49,124 nucleotides of DNA. Origin: Rickettsiales bacterium UBA2645. Lineage in GTDB: Bacteria; Pseudomonadota; Alphaproteobacteria; Rickettsiales; UBA1997. Shown piece after piece: positions 31,700-40,702 of the stretch. Position numbers and translations under genes: made by a program. The notes beneath the pieces were generated by a model. That model ran no database searches, had not been told where the DNA came from, and saw only the letters and a list, made by a program, of their open reading frames with translations. How positions within the stretch are numbered: position 1 is the stretch's first letter; the number at the start of each line of letters is the position of its first letter. The stretch is taken from positions 1 to 49,124 of the forward strand of contig DENL01000032.1 of the NCBI GenBank assembly GCA_002359655.1. The letters run 5' to 3'.

Positions 31700-34023
31700 T
31701 GATCGTAATTCAAAGCGAGTTTTCTTGCGGATAATTTTCTGAAAGTTTCATCAATGGCAATTCGCACCTGATCAGCTATTTTTTTCTCATCCATATTGCC
31801 GCCAGCATTGATAGTGATTGGTGCGGAGATTGAAATTTGCTGCGCTCCATTGCTGCTTGACGAAGCTGCAATATTTGGCATTTCAAAAGATGGAATTTTG
31901 CTAAAATCTCTTTTGCCTGATTCAAGATTGTTAACAACATTTCCAACTGCTCCTGAAGAGTTTGGATTTTTTGCATCAGAATTTCCTGTGACAAAATTCC
32001 ACGCTTTTCCTGCGACATTTGAAATTGAGCCAACAACTGATTTTAAAGGTTCAACCAGTTTCATCACCCAATCAAAAGCGCTTTTCACCCAGCCAACAAT
32101 TCCGCTAAAAATTTTCTTAAAAAATTCTCCAACCGGCTTCCAATTCGCAATTAGCAAAGTTGCAGCAAGTGCGATTCCTGCAATTATGAGTCCGATTGGA
32201 TTGCTGATCAAAGCCAAACCCATAGCACGAATTGCCGTGGTAATAACTGGCATTGCCAAGCCAACCAAAGTTATCGTAGTTCTAAATGCCAAGATCACAC
32301 CTTGCGCTGTTAAGAAAGCACCTCTTACAAAAGTAAAAGCATAACCAAGAGCGATAGTGGCAATTTTTAAGCCAATGATGCTAACAACAGTCAGTCCGAT
32401 ATATTTGGTTAATACCGGAAATTTTTCTGAAAAATTACTGACCTTCAAAGCCATACCTGCAATTTCTCTGGCAGTTGTCGATATAGTTGGAAGCAAGGTG
32501 TTTCCAAGTGAAATGCCGATTGATTCAACTGCAGAATCAAGTTCAAGAAAAGAACCACGAGCGGTATTGCTTAACCGATCCGCCATTCTTTTAGCTGTGC
32601 CGTCAGCGTTGTTAACTTTGTTCAAAACTTCATCAACTGAACCAGTGTCAAAACCTTTGAAAATTGCGAGTGCTCCTGATGTTGAATAAGTTCCAAAAAT
32701 ATCTTTGATAACACCTAGCTTTTGATCATCAGAAAGGTCTTTTGTTGCTTTGTGTAGGTCGCGCAAAATATCGACCATTGAGCGCATCTTGCCTTTGTCA
32801 AAAATTTTAACTCCAAGACCTTTAAGTCGGTTTTGAGCAAGCAGTGCTTCTTTAGCGACATCAGGCATTTCTTCAGCGCTAATCTTCATTTGATCGCGCA
32901 TTTCACCAAGAGCTTTTGCGCCGGCTTTTGCAGGGGCAGCAAGGCGCAAATATGCCGATCTTAGCATGGTTCCTGCCATTGTTGCCTGAATCCCTGCATT
33001 ACTTAAAACACCGGCAAGTGCTGTGGTTTCTTTCAAACTTCCACCAACTGCCGCTGCCGCAGGTGCAACGAATTTCATCGTTTCACCGAGCATCTTAACA
33101 TCGGTGTTGGTTGCAATTGCAGCTTGCGCCAAAACATCCGCCGCTTCGCCTGCTTGCTCAGCTTTCATGGCAAAACCATTCAGGATATTTGAAACAATCT
33201 CTGCTGATTGTCCTAACTCCATATTGTCAGCAATCGCTAAGTTCAAAATTGCTGGAGTCGCTGCCAAAATCTGATTGGTGTTAAAGCCAGCCATGCCAAG
33301 AAATTTCATGCCTTGAGCAGCTTGGGCAGAAGTGAATTGAGTTGTGTTTCCTAATTCTCGTGCTTTTGCAGTGAGTTTTTTAAATCCTTCAGAGTTTGCC
33401 GCTTCTTCAGTTACAGCCCCTGCCTGAGCCATGGCATATTCAAAATCTACTGCTGGTTTAACTACGGAATAAAGAACTGCTCCAAGCGCAATAGCATCTC
33501 CCATCTGCGCGCGGTAATTAGCGCGCTTAGAAAGATTTTGTGATTTAGCATCGGCATTGGCTTGAAGGGATGCCTGTCTCTTTTTTAAAGTTTCAAGAGT
33601 TTTTCCTAAAACCTGTTGCTGCTGATTGAGATTTTTAAAATCAACACCGGCAGCACTTAAGGCTTTACCCATTTCACGAGTAGCTTGCGCTGATTCCATG
33701 AAAGCAATTTTAGCTTTCCCAGCCGCTACTTCTGCTTTGCGAAAATTGTTCTGAAGCTCTTTAGATGGTTTGTCGATTTTGCTGATTTCGGCGCTTAGAA
33801 GATTCAGCTTTTGTTTAGCATCAAGATATGCGAGTGAGGCTTCTTTTGTAGCGCGCGATGATTTTCTAAAAGCCTCAATGTCTGCGGCTTTGTCATTTAC
33901 TTTTTTGATCGCATCACCAAGTGCTGAAAGCTGTTTGTTTGCGCCACTGAAAGAATCTCGGAAAGACTTTCCCAAGTCAGCACCGATTAAAATCGATACA
34001 GCAGCGTGAGTTGAGTTAGCCAT
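31696..34023 (-). CDS. Tail tape measure protein
   Basis: A 775-residue tape measure protein. The N-terminus is coiled coil (about 20-170). The conserved TMP core is FEYAMAQAGAVTEEAANSEG and AQGMKFLGMAGFNTNQILAA. Hydrophobic stretches sit at about 530-640 (YIGLTVVSIIGLKIATIALG, then further segments). A GNVVNNLESGKRDF-type tail follows. It sets tail length and is expelled on infection. At about 150 bases of tail per 50 residues it predicts a moderate-length tail; this is only a rough guide. It starts 3 bases after the E' stop. Confidence 0.92.
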   Translation of the reverse strand: MANSTHAAVSILIGADLGKSFRDSFSGANKQLSALGDAIKKVNDKAADIEAFRKSSRATKEASLAYLDAKQKLNLLSAEISKIDKPSKELQNNFRKAEVAAGKAKIAFMESAQATREMGKALSAAGVDFKNLNQQQQVLGKTLETLKKRQASLQANADAKSQNLSKRANYRAQMGDAIALGAVLYSVVKPAVDFEYAMAQAGAVTEEAANSEGFKKLTAKARELGNTTQFTSAQAAQGMKFLGMAGFNTNQILAATPAILNLAIADNMELGQSAEIVSNILNGFAMKAEQAGEAADVLAQAAIATNTDVKMLGETMKFVAPAAAAVGGSLKETTALAGVLSNAGIQATMAGTMLRSAYLRLAAPAKAGAKALGEMRDQMKISAEEMPDVAKEALLAQNRLKGLGVKIFDKGKMRSMVDILRDLHKATKDLSDDQKLGVIKDIFGTYSTSGALAIFKGFDTGSVDEVLNKVNNADGTAKRMADRLSNTARGSFLELDSAVESIGISLGNTLLPTISTTAREIAGMALKVSNFSEKFPVLTKYIGLTVVSIIGLKIATIALGYAFTFVRGAFLTAQGVILAFRTTITLVGLAMPVITTAIRAMGLALISNPIGLIIAGIALAATLLIANWKPVGEFFKKIFSGIVGWVKSAFDWVMKLVEPLKSVVGSISNVAGKAWNFVTGNSDAKNPNSSGAVGNVVNNLESGKRDFSKIPSFEMPNIAASSSSNGAQQISISAPITINAGGNMDEKKIADQVRIAIDETFRKLSARKLALNYDQ

Positions 34024-34026
34024 TTT

Positions 34027-34460
34027 TTATTCTACGGATTCTTTTTGAACTTTTATTGCGGCATCAAAGAAGAGAGAAAAATCTTCCTCGGTCATTTCTG
34101 AAATTTCAGAAAGTTGCCAGTTGGTTATTTTTGAGAGGATGATGATTGCGCTGACGACATCTCCTCGGAATTGAAAAAACCCAAATACACCTTTTGCAGA
34201 TTTGAGTAATCAGCTTCGTCAAGCTCTTCAATCACTTTTGGTTCTACTTCACAAAGATTGGCAAAAAGTCTGATTTCTTTTTCTTCGTCAGAGGCGGTTT
34301 TCATTTTAGCGACCAAAAGACGATCTTTTATTTTTGATCGTCTCATGGTTAAATTGGTGAAAGTTTCACCGGTTGCTTCAACCGGATATTTAAGTTCAAC
34401 TGTGTGCATATTTTTTGTTAAATGAAGATTTCTATAAAAGTGGTTCCAGGCGCCAAACAA
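34027..34460 (-). CDS. Tail assembly chaperone gpE / gpE+E' (frameshift product)
   Basis: The E frame reads from ATG 34409 (MHTVELKYPVEATGETFTNL) or, less likely, 34460, to a stop at 34125. The -1 frame continues past it as QFRGDVVSAIIILSKITNWQ, LSEISEMTEEDFSLFFDA, ending at 34027, three bases before the tape measure start. P2 makes gpE and the longer gpE+E' from the same arrangement by -1 frameshifting. Both act as chaperones of the tape measure. The ATG at 34409 is preferred, because the longer version would overlap the opposite-strand YggU gene. Confidence 0.85.
34173..34182 (-). promoter_or_regulatory. Programmed -1 ribosomal frameshift slippery site
   Basis: Read on the minus strand the sequence is GGGTTTTTTC. 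In the E frame it can slip as G-GGT-TTT or T-TTT-TTC, both matching the X-XXY-YYZ rule. A -1 shift here joins E to the downstream E' frame. P2 uses a similar T-tract. Confidence 0.8.
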
Positions 34461-34661
34461 AACGAAATTGCTGAAGATGGGTTTGATGACGCGGGTGCAA
34501 GGATTTTGAAGATAAGAGTCAACCAGCCACCAGAAGACGGAAAGGCCAACAAAGCAGCAATTGAGCTGTTAGCCAAATATCTGAAGGTGAAAAAGAGCGC
34601 AGTTTCAATAATTTCTGGTGAAACTTCGCGAAATAAAATTGTGGAAATTGATTTGGATTAA
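34422..34661 (+). CDS. YggU/DUF167 family protein inside the tail operon
   Basis: A 79-residue protein of the DUF167/YggU family: ISIKVVPGAKQNEIAEDGF, LKIRVNQPPEDGKANKAAIE, LLAKYLKVKKSAVSIISGET and SRNKIVEID are all family hallmarks. This family is normally cellular and of unknown function. It is the only plus-strand gene in the 20-kb late region. It lies between the tube gene and gpE, is divergent from E, and overlaps the tube stop by 3-4 bases in a convergent way. It looks intact. It is either a cargo gene carried by the phage or a host gene caught by recombination. Confidence 0.85.
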   Translation: MKISIKVVPGAKQNEIAEDGFDDAGARILKIRVNQPPEDGKANKAAIELLAKYLKVKKSAVSIISGETSRNKIVEIDLD

Positions 34662-35158
34662 ATTCCAAGTGCTTTGCGAACATCAACCAGCTTGTCCTGA
34701 CCACCGATTTTTCTAGTCATGTTGTCGATGTCGATTTCGATTAATTGCTGACCATCAATTTCAAGTGAGTAATAGCGGCAAGCGATAGTGCATTGCAGCG
34801 TTCCTTTTTCACCTGCTGACATTTTTCCCATGTCCATTTCGGTATACATGCCACGCAGTTTAATGATGATTGCAGAAACTGTGGTGTCGTCTTGGATAGC
34901 TCCGCGAAGCGTTACCTGCACGGCATTTCCAGCAACAAGACCAAACTGTTTCAAAACATCTTTGTCATATTCAAGAAGGGTAAATGAGCCTTCGAGCTTT
35001 TCGATACCCATATCAACCATAACCGGAGAGTCCATGCCGCCGGCACGGAACTCTTCAGTTTTGATGTTTAATTTTGGTGGATTTACTTCTTCAACTTTGC
35101 CCACATAGCCACGGCCATCAATGAACAAATTGAAGTTCTTTAAAATTTTAGGAATCAT
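34658..35158 (-). CDS. Major tail tube protein (P2 FII-like)
   Basis: A 166-residue P2 FII-type tube protein: IPKILKNFNLFIDGRGYVGK, EVNPPKLNIKTEEFRAGGMD, then LEGSFTLLEYDKDVLKQFG. It polymerises into the rigid inner tube under the sheath. It lies 14 bases after the sheath gene. Confidence 0.93.
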   Translation of the reverse strand: MIPKILKNFNLFIDGRGYVGKVEEVNPPKLNIKTEEFRAGGMDSPVMVDMGIEKLEGSFTLLEYDKDVLKQFGLVAGNAVQVTLRGAIQDDTTVSAIIIKLRGMYTEMDMGKMSAGEKGTLQCTIACRYYSLEIDGQQLIEIDIDNMTRKIGGQDKLVDVRKALGI

Positions 35159-35172
35159 GTTTGTTTACTGTT

Positions 35173-36399
35173 TTAGTTAGAAAAAAGTTCTTCGAGATAC
35201 TCATCAGTCATTCTTGAACGGAATGTGATGTGCTCTGCCGGATAAGGTGGAGTGAAGTCAAAATCGAAAGTGATTTTGCCCTGAGCAATCTGATCTGGAG
35301 TGTTTAGCTCAGGATTGACGAAGGCTTTACCATCAATGATTGCACCGATGCTTTTTAAGTAGCGTAAGTAGTTGTTAACACCTTCCAAAACATCTTCGAT
35401 GTAAGTTTTCGTGATATTGCGATCTACCGCCCACAAGTGAGCTTTTAAAAGTGAATCGTTGATCATATCTGCTGTTCTTCTGCTTTGTAAGAACATCCAT
35501 TTTGGATCAGCTGAAGTAGTTCTATTTCCCCACAACCTGAAGCCATCTTGCTGAATGATGGTAGCGATCTTATTTTCGTTTAAGTAGTTGGCTGTGCAGT
35601 TGGTATCGCCTAAAGCAAAATCAATTGGCTTGGAAATTCCAACAATGCCATTAATCACCATGTTTGAAGGCGACCACCAAAAGCCGCGCTCATTATCTGA
35701 TTTGGCGATAAGGCCAGCAACTCTCGCTGAAGAAGGTTGCTGAACAATTGTGTTATTTGTGGTGTTTAAAACTTTCACCCATGGAAACACCGGATAAATT
35801 CTTGGGCTGCCCCAGTCATTGGCATAATTGACGGCATCGGTTTTGTTAGTGTTTGGGCAGTCAGCGACAATTATTGCTCGGAGTCTTTCGGCAACAGTTA
35901 AAAGTTCTGCAACAACTGGATTTGCAACGGGCTCGTCATCTTCATCAAGAGGTGTTTGATGAGTAAATCCTGGAGCGATTAAAATTCTTGGTGTTACGGC
36001 GACTTCTGATTGTGAAGCAAGAAGCGCTGAAACGCCTTTGTATTTACCAGTAGTTCCATCAACGCCGCCAATAATATCGCTTAGAGTGATTTTGGTTGGA
36101 TCAAGAACTCCTGCTGTTAAGTGCGCTGAATTTGTCGGATCGGCAATATTGATCACCACAACCATTGCGCCAGTCTGTTTGAAGATTGCATCCAAAGCCG
36201 ATGGAATACTGAAATTGGCATCAGAACCAAAAATACTCACCGCTTCTGCTGGTGAGCCTAAAATCAAAGTTGGTGTATTTACTGGTCCTTTGGAAGCTGT
36301 GCCAACAAGTCCAATTACACTTGATTTAACTGTTTGTATAGGGCGCGCACCATCATCTATTTCGATGATTTCTACGCCATGTAGAAATTGCTCGGTCAT
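35173..36399 (-). CDS. Tail sheath protein (P2 FI-like)
   Basis: A 408-residue contractile sheath protein: FLHGVEIIEIDDGARPIQTV, VIGLVGTASKGPVNTPTLI, then RVAGLIAKSDNERGFWWSPS and GFRLWGNRTTSADPKWMFLQ with RRTADMINDSL. These are strongly conserved in P2-like sheaths. It proves a myovirus-type tail. Confidence 0.95.
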   Translation of the reverse strand: MTEQFLHGVEIIEIDDGARPIQTVKSSVIGLVGTASKGPVNTPTLILGSPAEAVSIFGSDANFSIPSALDAIFKQTGAMVVVINIADPTNSAHLTAGVLDPTKITLSDIIGGVDGTTGKYKGVSALLASQSEVAVTPRILIAPGFTHQTPLDEDDEPVANPVVAELLTVAERLRAIIVADCPNTNKTDAVNYANDWGSPRIYPVFPWVKVLNTTNNTIVQQPSSARVAGLIAKSDNERGFWWSPSNMVINGIVGISKPIDFALGDTNCTANYLNENKIATIIQQDGFRLWGNRTTSADPKWMFLQSRRTADMINDSLLKAHLWAVDRNITKTYIEDVLEGVNNYLRYLKSIGAIIDGKAFVNPELNTPDQIAQGKITFDFDFTPPYPAEHITFRSRMTDEYLEELFSN

Positions 36400-36437
36400 A
36401 AGTTTTACTATTTTTTGTTATTGGTTTAAAGTTTGAT

Positions 36438-36512
36438 TTAAATTTGCTTTGATATGGGTGGTGCTTTTACCAAAACGCTGCTGGTTATAATTCTGTGATA
36501 GTCTTGAGTCAT
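36438..36512 (-). pseudogene. Remnant of a third tail-fibre N-terminus
   Basis: A 24-codon frame reading MTQDYHRIITSSVLVKAPPI. It resembles the start of the two fibre genes (MTQQYYSIITNAGLLKNAA-type) and lies just after a fibre chaperone, where the next fibre would begin. The rest is lost. It suggests that a further fibre/chaperone cassette was deleted. Confidence 0.45.
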
Positions 36513-36527
36513 TTATTGCCGGTTTTT

Positions 36528-37091
36528 CTACCAAGAGATCGCTTCTACTTCTTCGATTGTTTTCGCTAAGTTTATCTTTGCTTCGGTTGCCTTGCTCTTG
36601 CTGTAATTATCATCATTTCTTTTGGTCATGAGTTGATGCAAAGATTTAGCAATTTCTGGAGTCAGTTCCACTGTGATCTGATTGCCATTTTTATTCTTTG
36701 TAAAATATGGCATCGCGCCAATATTTAAGACTCTTAAAATAATTGAATCCGGATCAGAAGAAGGGTTTGTTTGATGTCTGTTAGTGTAAAAAAGAAAGTC
36801 AGAAGTTTTTTTGGTTTTTTTGCCTAAATCATTAATCAGAAAAGCTTTGTTACCGATAACTGGTTCAATATTTTTCTGATCACGAATTGATTTGATTTCT
36901 GCAGTCTTTTTCTTCTTTGCTTCATTGAGCAATTCTTCATTTGATTTGAGGCTTTGTCTGAACTTTTTTGAGACATAAAACCAGCCAACTTGCACAGACT
37001 CATTACATTTAACCCACTTCAAAGGTTTTGCGACAGGAAATTTTTTGTCTGCAATTTCAACTACGCTATTTTCAGAAATTAATGCGAACAT
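36528..37091 (-). CDS. Tail-fibre assembly protein, copy 2
   Basis: A 187-residue protein. The C-terminal part (KKTAEIKSIRDQKNIEPVIG, FLFYTNRHQTNPSSDPDSII, GAMPYFTKNKNGNQITVELT) is paralogous to the protein at 38393. It follows the Gly-rich fibre gene by 4 bases. Position and the DUF4376-like repeat point to a fibre-specific chaperone or fibre-tip accessory. The N-terminal 60 residues differ from the paralogue. Confidence 0.65.
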   Translation of the reverse strand: MFALISENSVVEIADKKFPVAKPLKWVKCNESVQVGWFYVSKKFRQSLKSNEELLNEAKKKKTAEIKSIRDQKNIEPVIGNKAFLINDLGKKTKKTSDFLFYTNRHQTNPSSDPDSIILRVLNIGAMPYFTKNKNGNQITVELTPEIAKSLHQLMTKRNDDNYSKSKATEAKINLAKTIEEVEAISW

Positions 37092-37095
37092 TTTT

Positions 37096-38385
37096 TTAGA
37101 TTAGTTCATAAACAATAACGATACCGCTTCCACCACTACCAGAAGCAACTGCAGCTGATGTCCAAGATCCACCACCACCTCCAGAGCCAGTATTTGCTTT
37201 TGCAGAAAAATCAGTTGATGCAAGTCCACCTGCAGCATTACCAACTCCATTACCCCCAAACCTTGAAGCGCCACCAATTCCACCACTATCACCAGTTACA
37301 CCCATTGGCATTGAATTTGCTCCAGCTGCTCCTTTTAGGTTTAAAATATTTCCACCAGATCCTTGACCACCAGCTGCGCCATACCAAATATTTCCGTAAT
37401 TACCGCCTGTTGCAGTCAATAAAGAACCAAAAGAACTTGTTCCGCCAGCTCCTCCAACACCTGATCCTCCAATTGTTACTACTTCTGAAGATGATGGATT
37501 GGTTATTAAAGAAAGTGCATAACCTCCAGCTCCACCACCGCCACCAGCATATGAATTTGTAAGACCATTACGACCACTGCCACCGCCACCTTGAACTTCA
37601 ACAATTATTGCATTGACACCACTTGGTTTCGTCCATGTACCAGATGCTGTAAAAACTTGAACACTTTTGAGCTGATACCCCTTTTCAAGAAGGGACATAA
37701 TTCCAGCTCCGGTGAAATAAGGAATCTTGTTTGCAGCACCAACTAATCCAGCCAGTGCGGCAAGATTTGCTGCATAGGCTTGAACATTAGTGCCAATTGC
37801 TAATCCAAGATTAGCTCTTGCCAGAGCTACATCAGAAACATCAGAAAGGTTTTGTGATTTAACTAACTTTTGAGCCAGCGCGGTATTGATTGTCGCAATA
37901 GATGCATTGATAGTGTTAAGTGCATTATTTACATCAGTTGAAAAATTCGGATCGTTATTGATGTCATCAGAAATTATCAGCTCAACATTTGGCGAGCTGG
38001 CAAAGCCAAGAATCATTCTGATATAAAGGCGTTTACCTGATCCTGCTGGCAAATCTGGCTTGAAAGTTTCGGGGTATTTTCCGATGGCAAATAAAGTTCC
38101 TGCGGAATCAAAAATCCCAACTTCGCGAATATAAAATGGCCCTACAGTTTCATTGATTACCGCTTCAACAATCAGCTGATTTGGATTATTTTCATCAACT
38201 ACAACATGAGTAAGTGTCGTGCGATATTTTTCATTTTGTAGAGCTGTCGCAGCACCTGTTGGATTGTATGAAGCATCACCAACTGCCAAGTGAGTAAGAT
38301 TTACAAGCGATCCGCCAGGAACACTTGCCGCAGCGTTTTTTAGCAAGCCTGCGTTTGTTATGATGCTGTAATATTGCTGGGTCAT
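37096..38385 (-). CDS. Tail fibre with Gly-rich tip, copy 2
   Basis: A 429-residue fibre. The N-terminal 150 residues are the tail-collar fibre domain (MTQQYYSIITNAGLLKNAAA, YRTTLTHVVVDENNPNQLIV, GPFYIREVGIFDSAGTLFAI), nearly the same as in the first fibre. From about 245 it is extremely Gly-rich (GGGGSGRNGLTNSYAGGGGG and similar) and ends GGSGIVIVYELI, like Gly-rich receptor-binding tips of T-even-type adhesins. It would recognise a host surface structure. Confidence 0.85.
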   Translation of the reverse strand: MTQQYYSIITNAGLLKNAAASVPGGSLVNLTHLAVGDASYNPTGAATALQNEKYRTTLTHVVVDENNPNQLIVEAVINETVGPFYIREVGIFDSAGTLFAIGKYPETFKPDLPAGSGKRLYIRMILGFASSPNVELIISDDINNDPNFSTDVNNALNTINASIATINTALAQKLVKSQNLSDVSDVALARANLGLAIGTNVQAYAANLAALAGLVGAANKIPYFTGAGIMSLLEKGYQLKSVQVFTASGTWTKPSGVNAIIVEVQGGGGSGRNGLTNSYAGGGGGAGGYALSLITNPSSSEVVTIGGSGVGGAGGTSSFGSLLTATGGNYGNIWYGAAGGQGSGGNILNLKGAAGANSMPMGVTGDSGGIGGASRFGGNGVGNAAGGLASTDFSAKANTGSGGGGGSWTSAAVASGSGGSGIVIVYELI

Positions 38386-38392
38386 TAATCAC

Positions 38393-38944
38393 TTATTCTT
38401 CCAATTGGATTGCTTCTAGTTCTTCGATGCTTTTTGCGTTATTAATCGCTTCTTCTACTACGCCACTGACTTTGTGGTTGTTGTTGTTTCGTTCAAAAAT
38501 TCTTTGCTTTAAGAGTGATGCAATTTCAGCAGTGAGCTCGATTGTTATTTTTTTGCCTTCTAAATTTTTGGTAAAATAAGGCATTGATCCAAGCTCTATT
38601 GTTCTTGAAATTATTGACTCGGGATCAGAAGCTGGATTCAATTGATGTCTGTTTGTGTAAAACAAAAAATACGATTCCTGAGCAATTTTGTTACCTTCAT
38701 CATCAATCAAGAATGCTTTGTAATCAGTAAGAGGTGCGATGTTTTTTTGATCACGAATTGATTTTATTTCGGCGATTTTTTTATTTTTGATTTCATTTAA
38801 AGAGAATTCTGGCTCAACAATTCCACCTTCAACAATCCATTTTTGAACTGCTTTATAATCAGAGTTTTTTTCATCCAATGGTATGAAAATTAATTCATTA
38901 ACCAAATAACCATTTTTTGATTTTTTTACCGATTCTATATCCAT
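38393..38944 (-). CDS. Tail-fibre assembly protein, copy 1
   Basis: A 183-residue paralogue of the protein at 36528 (KKIAEIKSIRDQKNIAPLTD, FLFYTNRHQLNPASDPESII, GSMPYFTKNLEGKKITIELT). It sits 12 bases after the first fibre gene. Probably the cognate chaperone of that fibre. No signal peptide or enzyme motif is seen. Confidence 0.65.
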   Translation of the reverse strand: MDIESVKKSKNGYLVNELIFIPLDEKNSDYKAVQKWIVEGGIVEPEFSLNEIKNKKIAEIKSIRDQKNIAPLTDYKAFLIDDEGNKIAQESYFLFYTNRHQLNPASDPESIISRTIELGSMPYFTKNLEGKKITIELTAEIASLLKQRIFERNNNNHKVSGVVEEAINNAKSIEELEAIQLEE

Positions 38945-38956
38945 AAAAATTTTAAT

Positions 38957-40702
38957 TTATTGAAGTTCTGCGTTTGCATAAAGTATGTTTGCACCATCTC
39001 TGGTATAAATAACTGTTCCTGCAGCTCCGCTGGCAGAATTGTTTAGATAAAGCCAGCAAGCATAGTCACTTATTGTTGTGGCAACATTAATCGAACAACC
39101 AGACTTAGTTCTATCTCCAGAGCCAACATATCTTGCTGCAATTGAAGTGCTGATTAAGGATAGTGAAGGAGTAGTCCGCATTACCCTATTGAATTTAACG
39201 GCCACAGAAAAAAGAGTTGTGGTTTCTTCTGCGCCAATCCAGCCAGAGCCAGTTTGTTGGAAGTATCTTTCGCAATCAATTAACTGTTGCTGATATGATA
39301 TATTTTCAAAATCAGTAGCAACTGAGCCAGCTTCTAATCGAATGCCACAGAGCCTGAAATTATTTGAAGTGGAATCACAAGCATTAACCTGATTTGATGT
39401 TGCGTTAACATTTGCAGAATTCCATGTAGCATTAGTTCCTTGGCGTGCAGAGCCACAGGCCAATATCCAATTTAAACGAATGCCAACTCCATTGGTATAA
39501 TCCCAAGTTCCAGCAGAAGGTGAAGCGGTAATTGTTATTTCTTTTTTTTCCCAAGTATCTGAAGAGTTAACAGTATATTCAGCTATATAGGATCTATCGG
39601 TAGCAGTGTTTGAAAGCGAGATGCAGTAGATTCCAGTTTTTGTGGCTTTAACCCAAAATGATAAAGTAATTGTTTTTTGAGCTAAAGGAAGCCAATTAAA
39701 ACCTTCTATAATTTGGCCTAAAAAGCAGTATTTGGAAGTGGTGATAGAACTATCTAAAGTTTGGCAATCTACTAAAACAGAATAATTAAAAGCTCTTCCT
39801 GCTTGAGCTACAGTTGGAACATCGGTTGATCTGCTGATGTCATGAACCATAGAACCTGATTTAAGATATTGCCATCTATCTGCAGTATAAGTTCCATCAG
39901 CAACACTTACAAAAGAAGTTCCTCTTTGCCAAATATTGGGCTCGCCGTTGATGATGGCATTTTTATTAGAGAACAAAGGGATTGTCGCCATCGCACCTGC
40001 AGCAGTGAAATAAGGCAAAAGTTTTGAAGCTCCTGTTAAACCAGCTAGTGCAGACAAATTTGCTGCAAAAGCCTGAACATTAACTCCAATTTGCAATCCA
40101 AGATTTATTCTTGCTTGTGCTACATCTGCTATATCTGCAAAGTTTTGTGCCTTTGCTAACTTTTGAGTTAAGGAACTGTTAAGAGCAGAAATTCCGGAAT
40201 TAAGAGAAGAAATTCCAGAATTGATGTCATCAATTGCGCTTAAAACATTGGCGTTAAAATTCGGATCATTATTTAGATCTTCTGATTGAATCAGGTTAAC
40301 TTGTGGCGAATTGGTAAAGCCCAAAATCATCCTGATATACAATCTCTTTCCCGAACCAGATGGAAGATTTGGTTTGAATGTTTCTGGATATTTACCAATT
40401 GCAAAAAGCTGTCCACTTGCATCAAAAATTCCGACTTCGCGGATGTAAAATGGTCCTACTGTTTCGTTGATGACTCCTTCAACAATCAGTTGATTTGGAT
40501 TGGCTTCGTCAACCGCAACATGGGTTAAAGTTGTGCGATAAACTTCATGAATAAGAGCTGTTTGTGAACCAGCTGGATCATAGCTGGTGCCATTTGCGTC
40601 ACCAACTGCAATATGAGTTAGACTTACTGGTGATCCGCTACTTGCCGCCGCTTCCTTCAACAGACCATTATTGGTAATAATGCTGTAATATTGCTGCGTC
40701 AT
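38957..40702 (-). CDS. Tail fibre, copy 1
   Basis: A 581-residue fibre protein. The collar domain (residues 1-150: MTQQYYSIITNNGLLKEAAA, GPFYIREVGIFDASGQLFAI, SGKRLYIRMILGFTN) is followed by a helical linker. The long C-terminal part is a different receptor-binding region, with NIWQRGTSFVSVADGTYTAD, FWVKATKTGIYCISL and CGIRLEAGSVATDFE, the pattern of carbohydrate-binding-like fibre tips. It overlaps gpI by 4 bases. The shared N-terminus attaches both fibres to the same baseplate. Confidence 0.88.
   Translation of the reverse strand: MTQQYYSIITNNGLLKEAAASSGSPVSLTHIAVGDANGTSYDPAGSQTALIHEVYRTTLTHVAVDEANPNQLIVEGVINETVGPFYIREVGIFDASGQLFAIGKYPETFKPNLPSGSGKRLYIRMILGFTNSPQVNLIQSEDLNNDPNFNANVLSAIDDINSGISSLNSGISALNSSLTQKLAKAQNFADIADVAQARINLGLQIGVNVQAFAANLSALAGLTGASKLLPYFTAAGAMATIPLFSNKNAIINGEPNIWQRGTSFVSVADGTYTADRWQYLKSGSMVHDISRSTDVPTVAQAGRAFNYSVLVDCQTLDSSITTSKYCFLGQIIEGFNWLPLAQKTITLSFWVKATKTGIYCISLSNTATDRSYIAEYTVNSSDTWEKKEITITASPSAGTWDYTNGVGIRLNWILACGSARQGTNATWNSANVNATSNQVNACDSTSNNFRLCGIRLEAGSVATDFENISYQQQLIDCERYFQQTGSGWIGAEETTTLFSVAVKFNRVMRTTPSLSLISTSIAARYVGSGDRTKSGCSINVATTISDYACWLYLNNSASGAAGTVIYTRDGANILYANAELQ

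Noticed and set aside
31796..32344. A 182-codon plus-strand open frame.
   Set aside because: It is antisense to the tape measure gene, whose codon structure and homology are clear; it is a shadow of Ala/Gly-rich codons.
37158..37562. A 134-codon plus-strand frame rich in Leu, His and Gln.
   Set aside because: It is the antisense of the Gly-rich fibre tip and owes its openness to that repeat composition.
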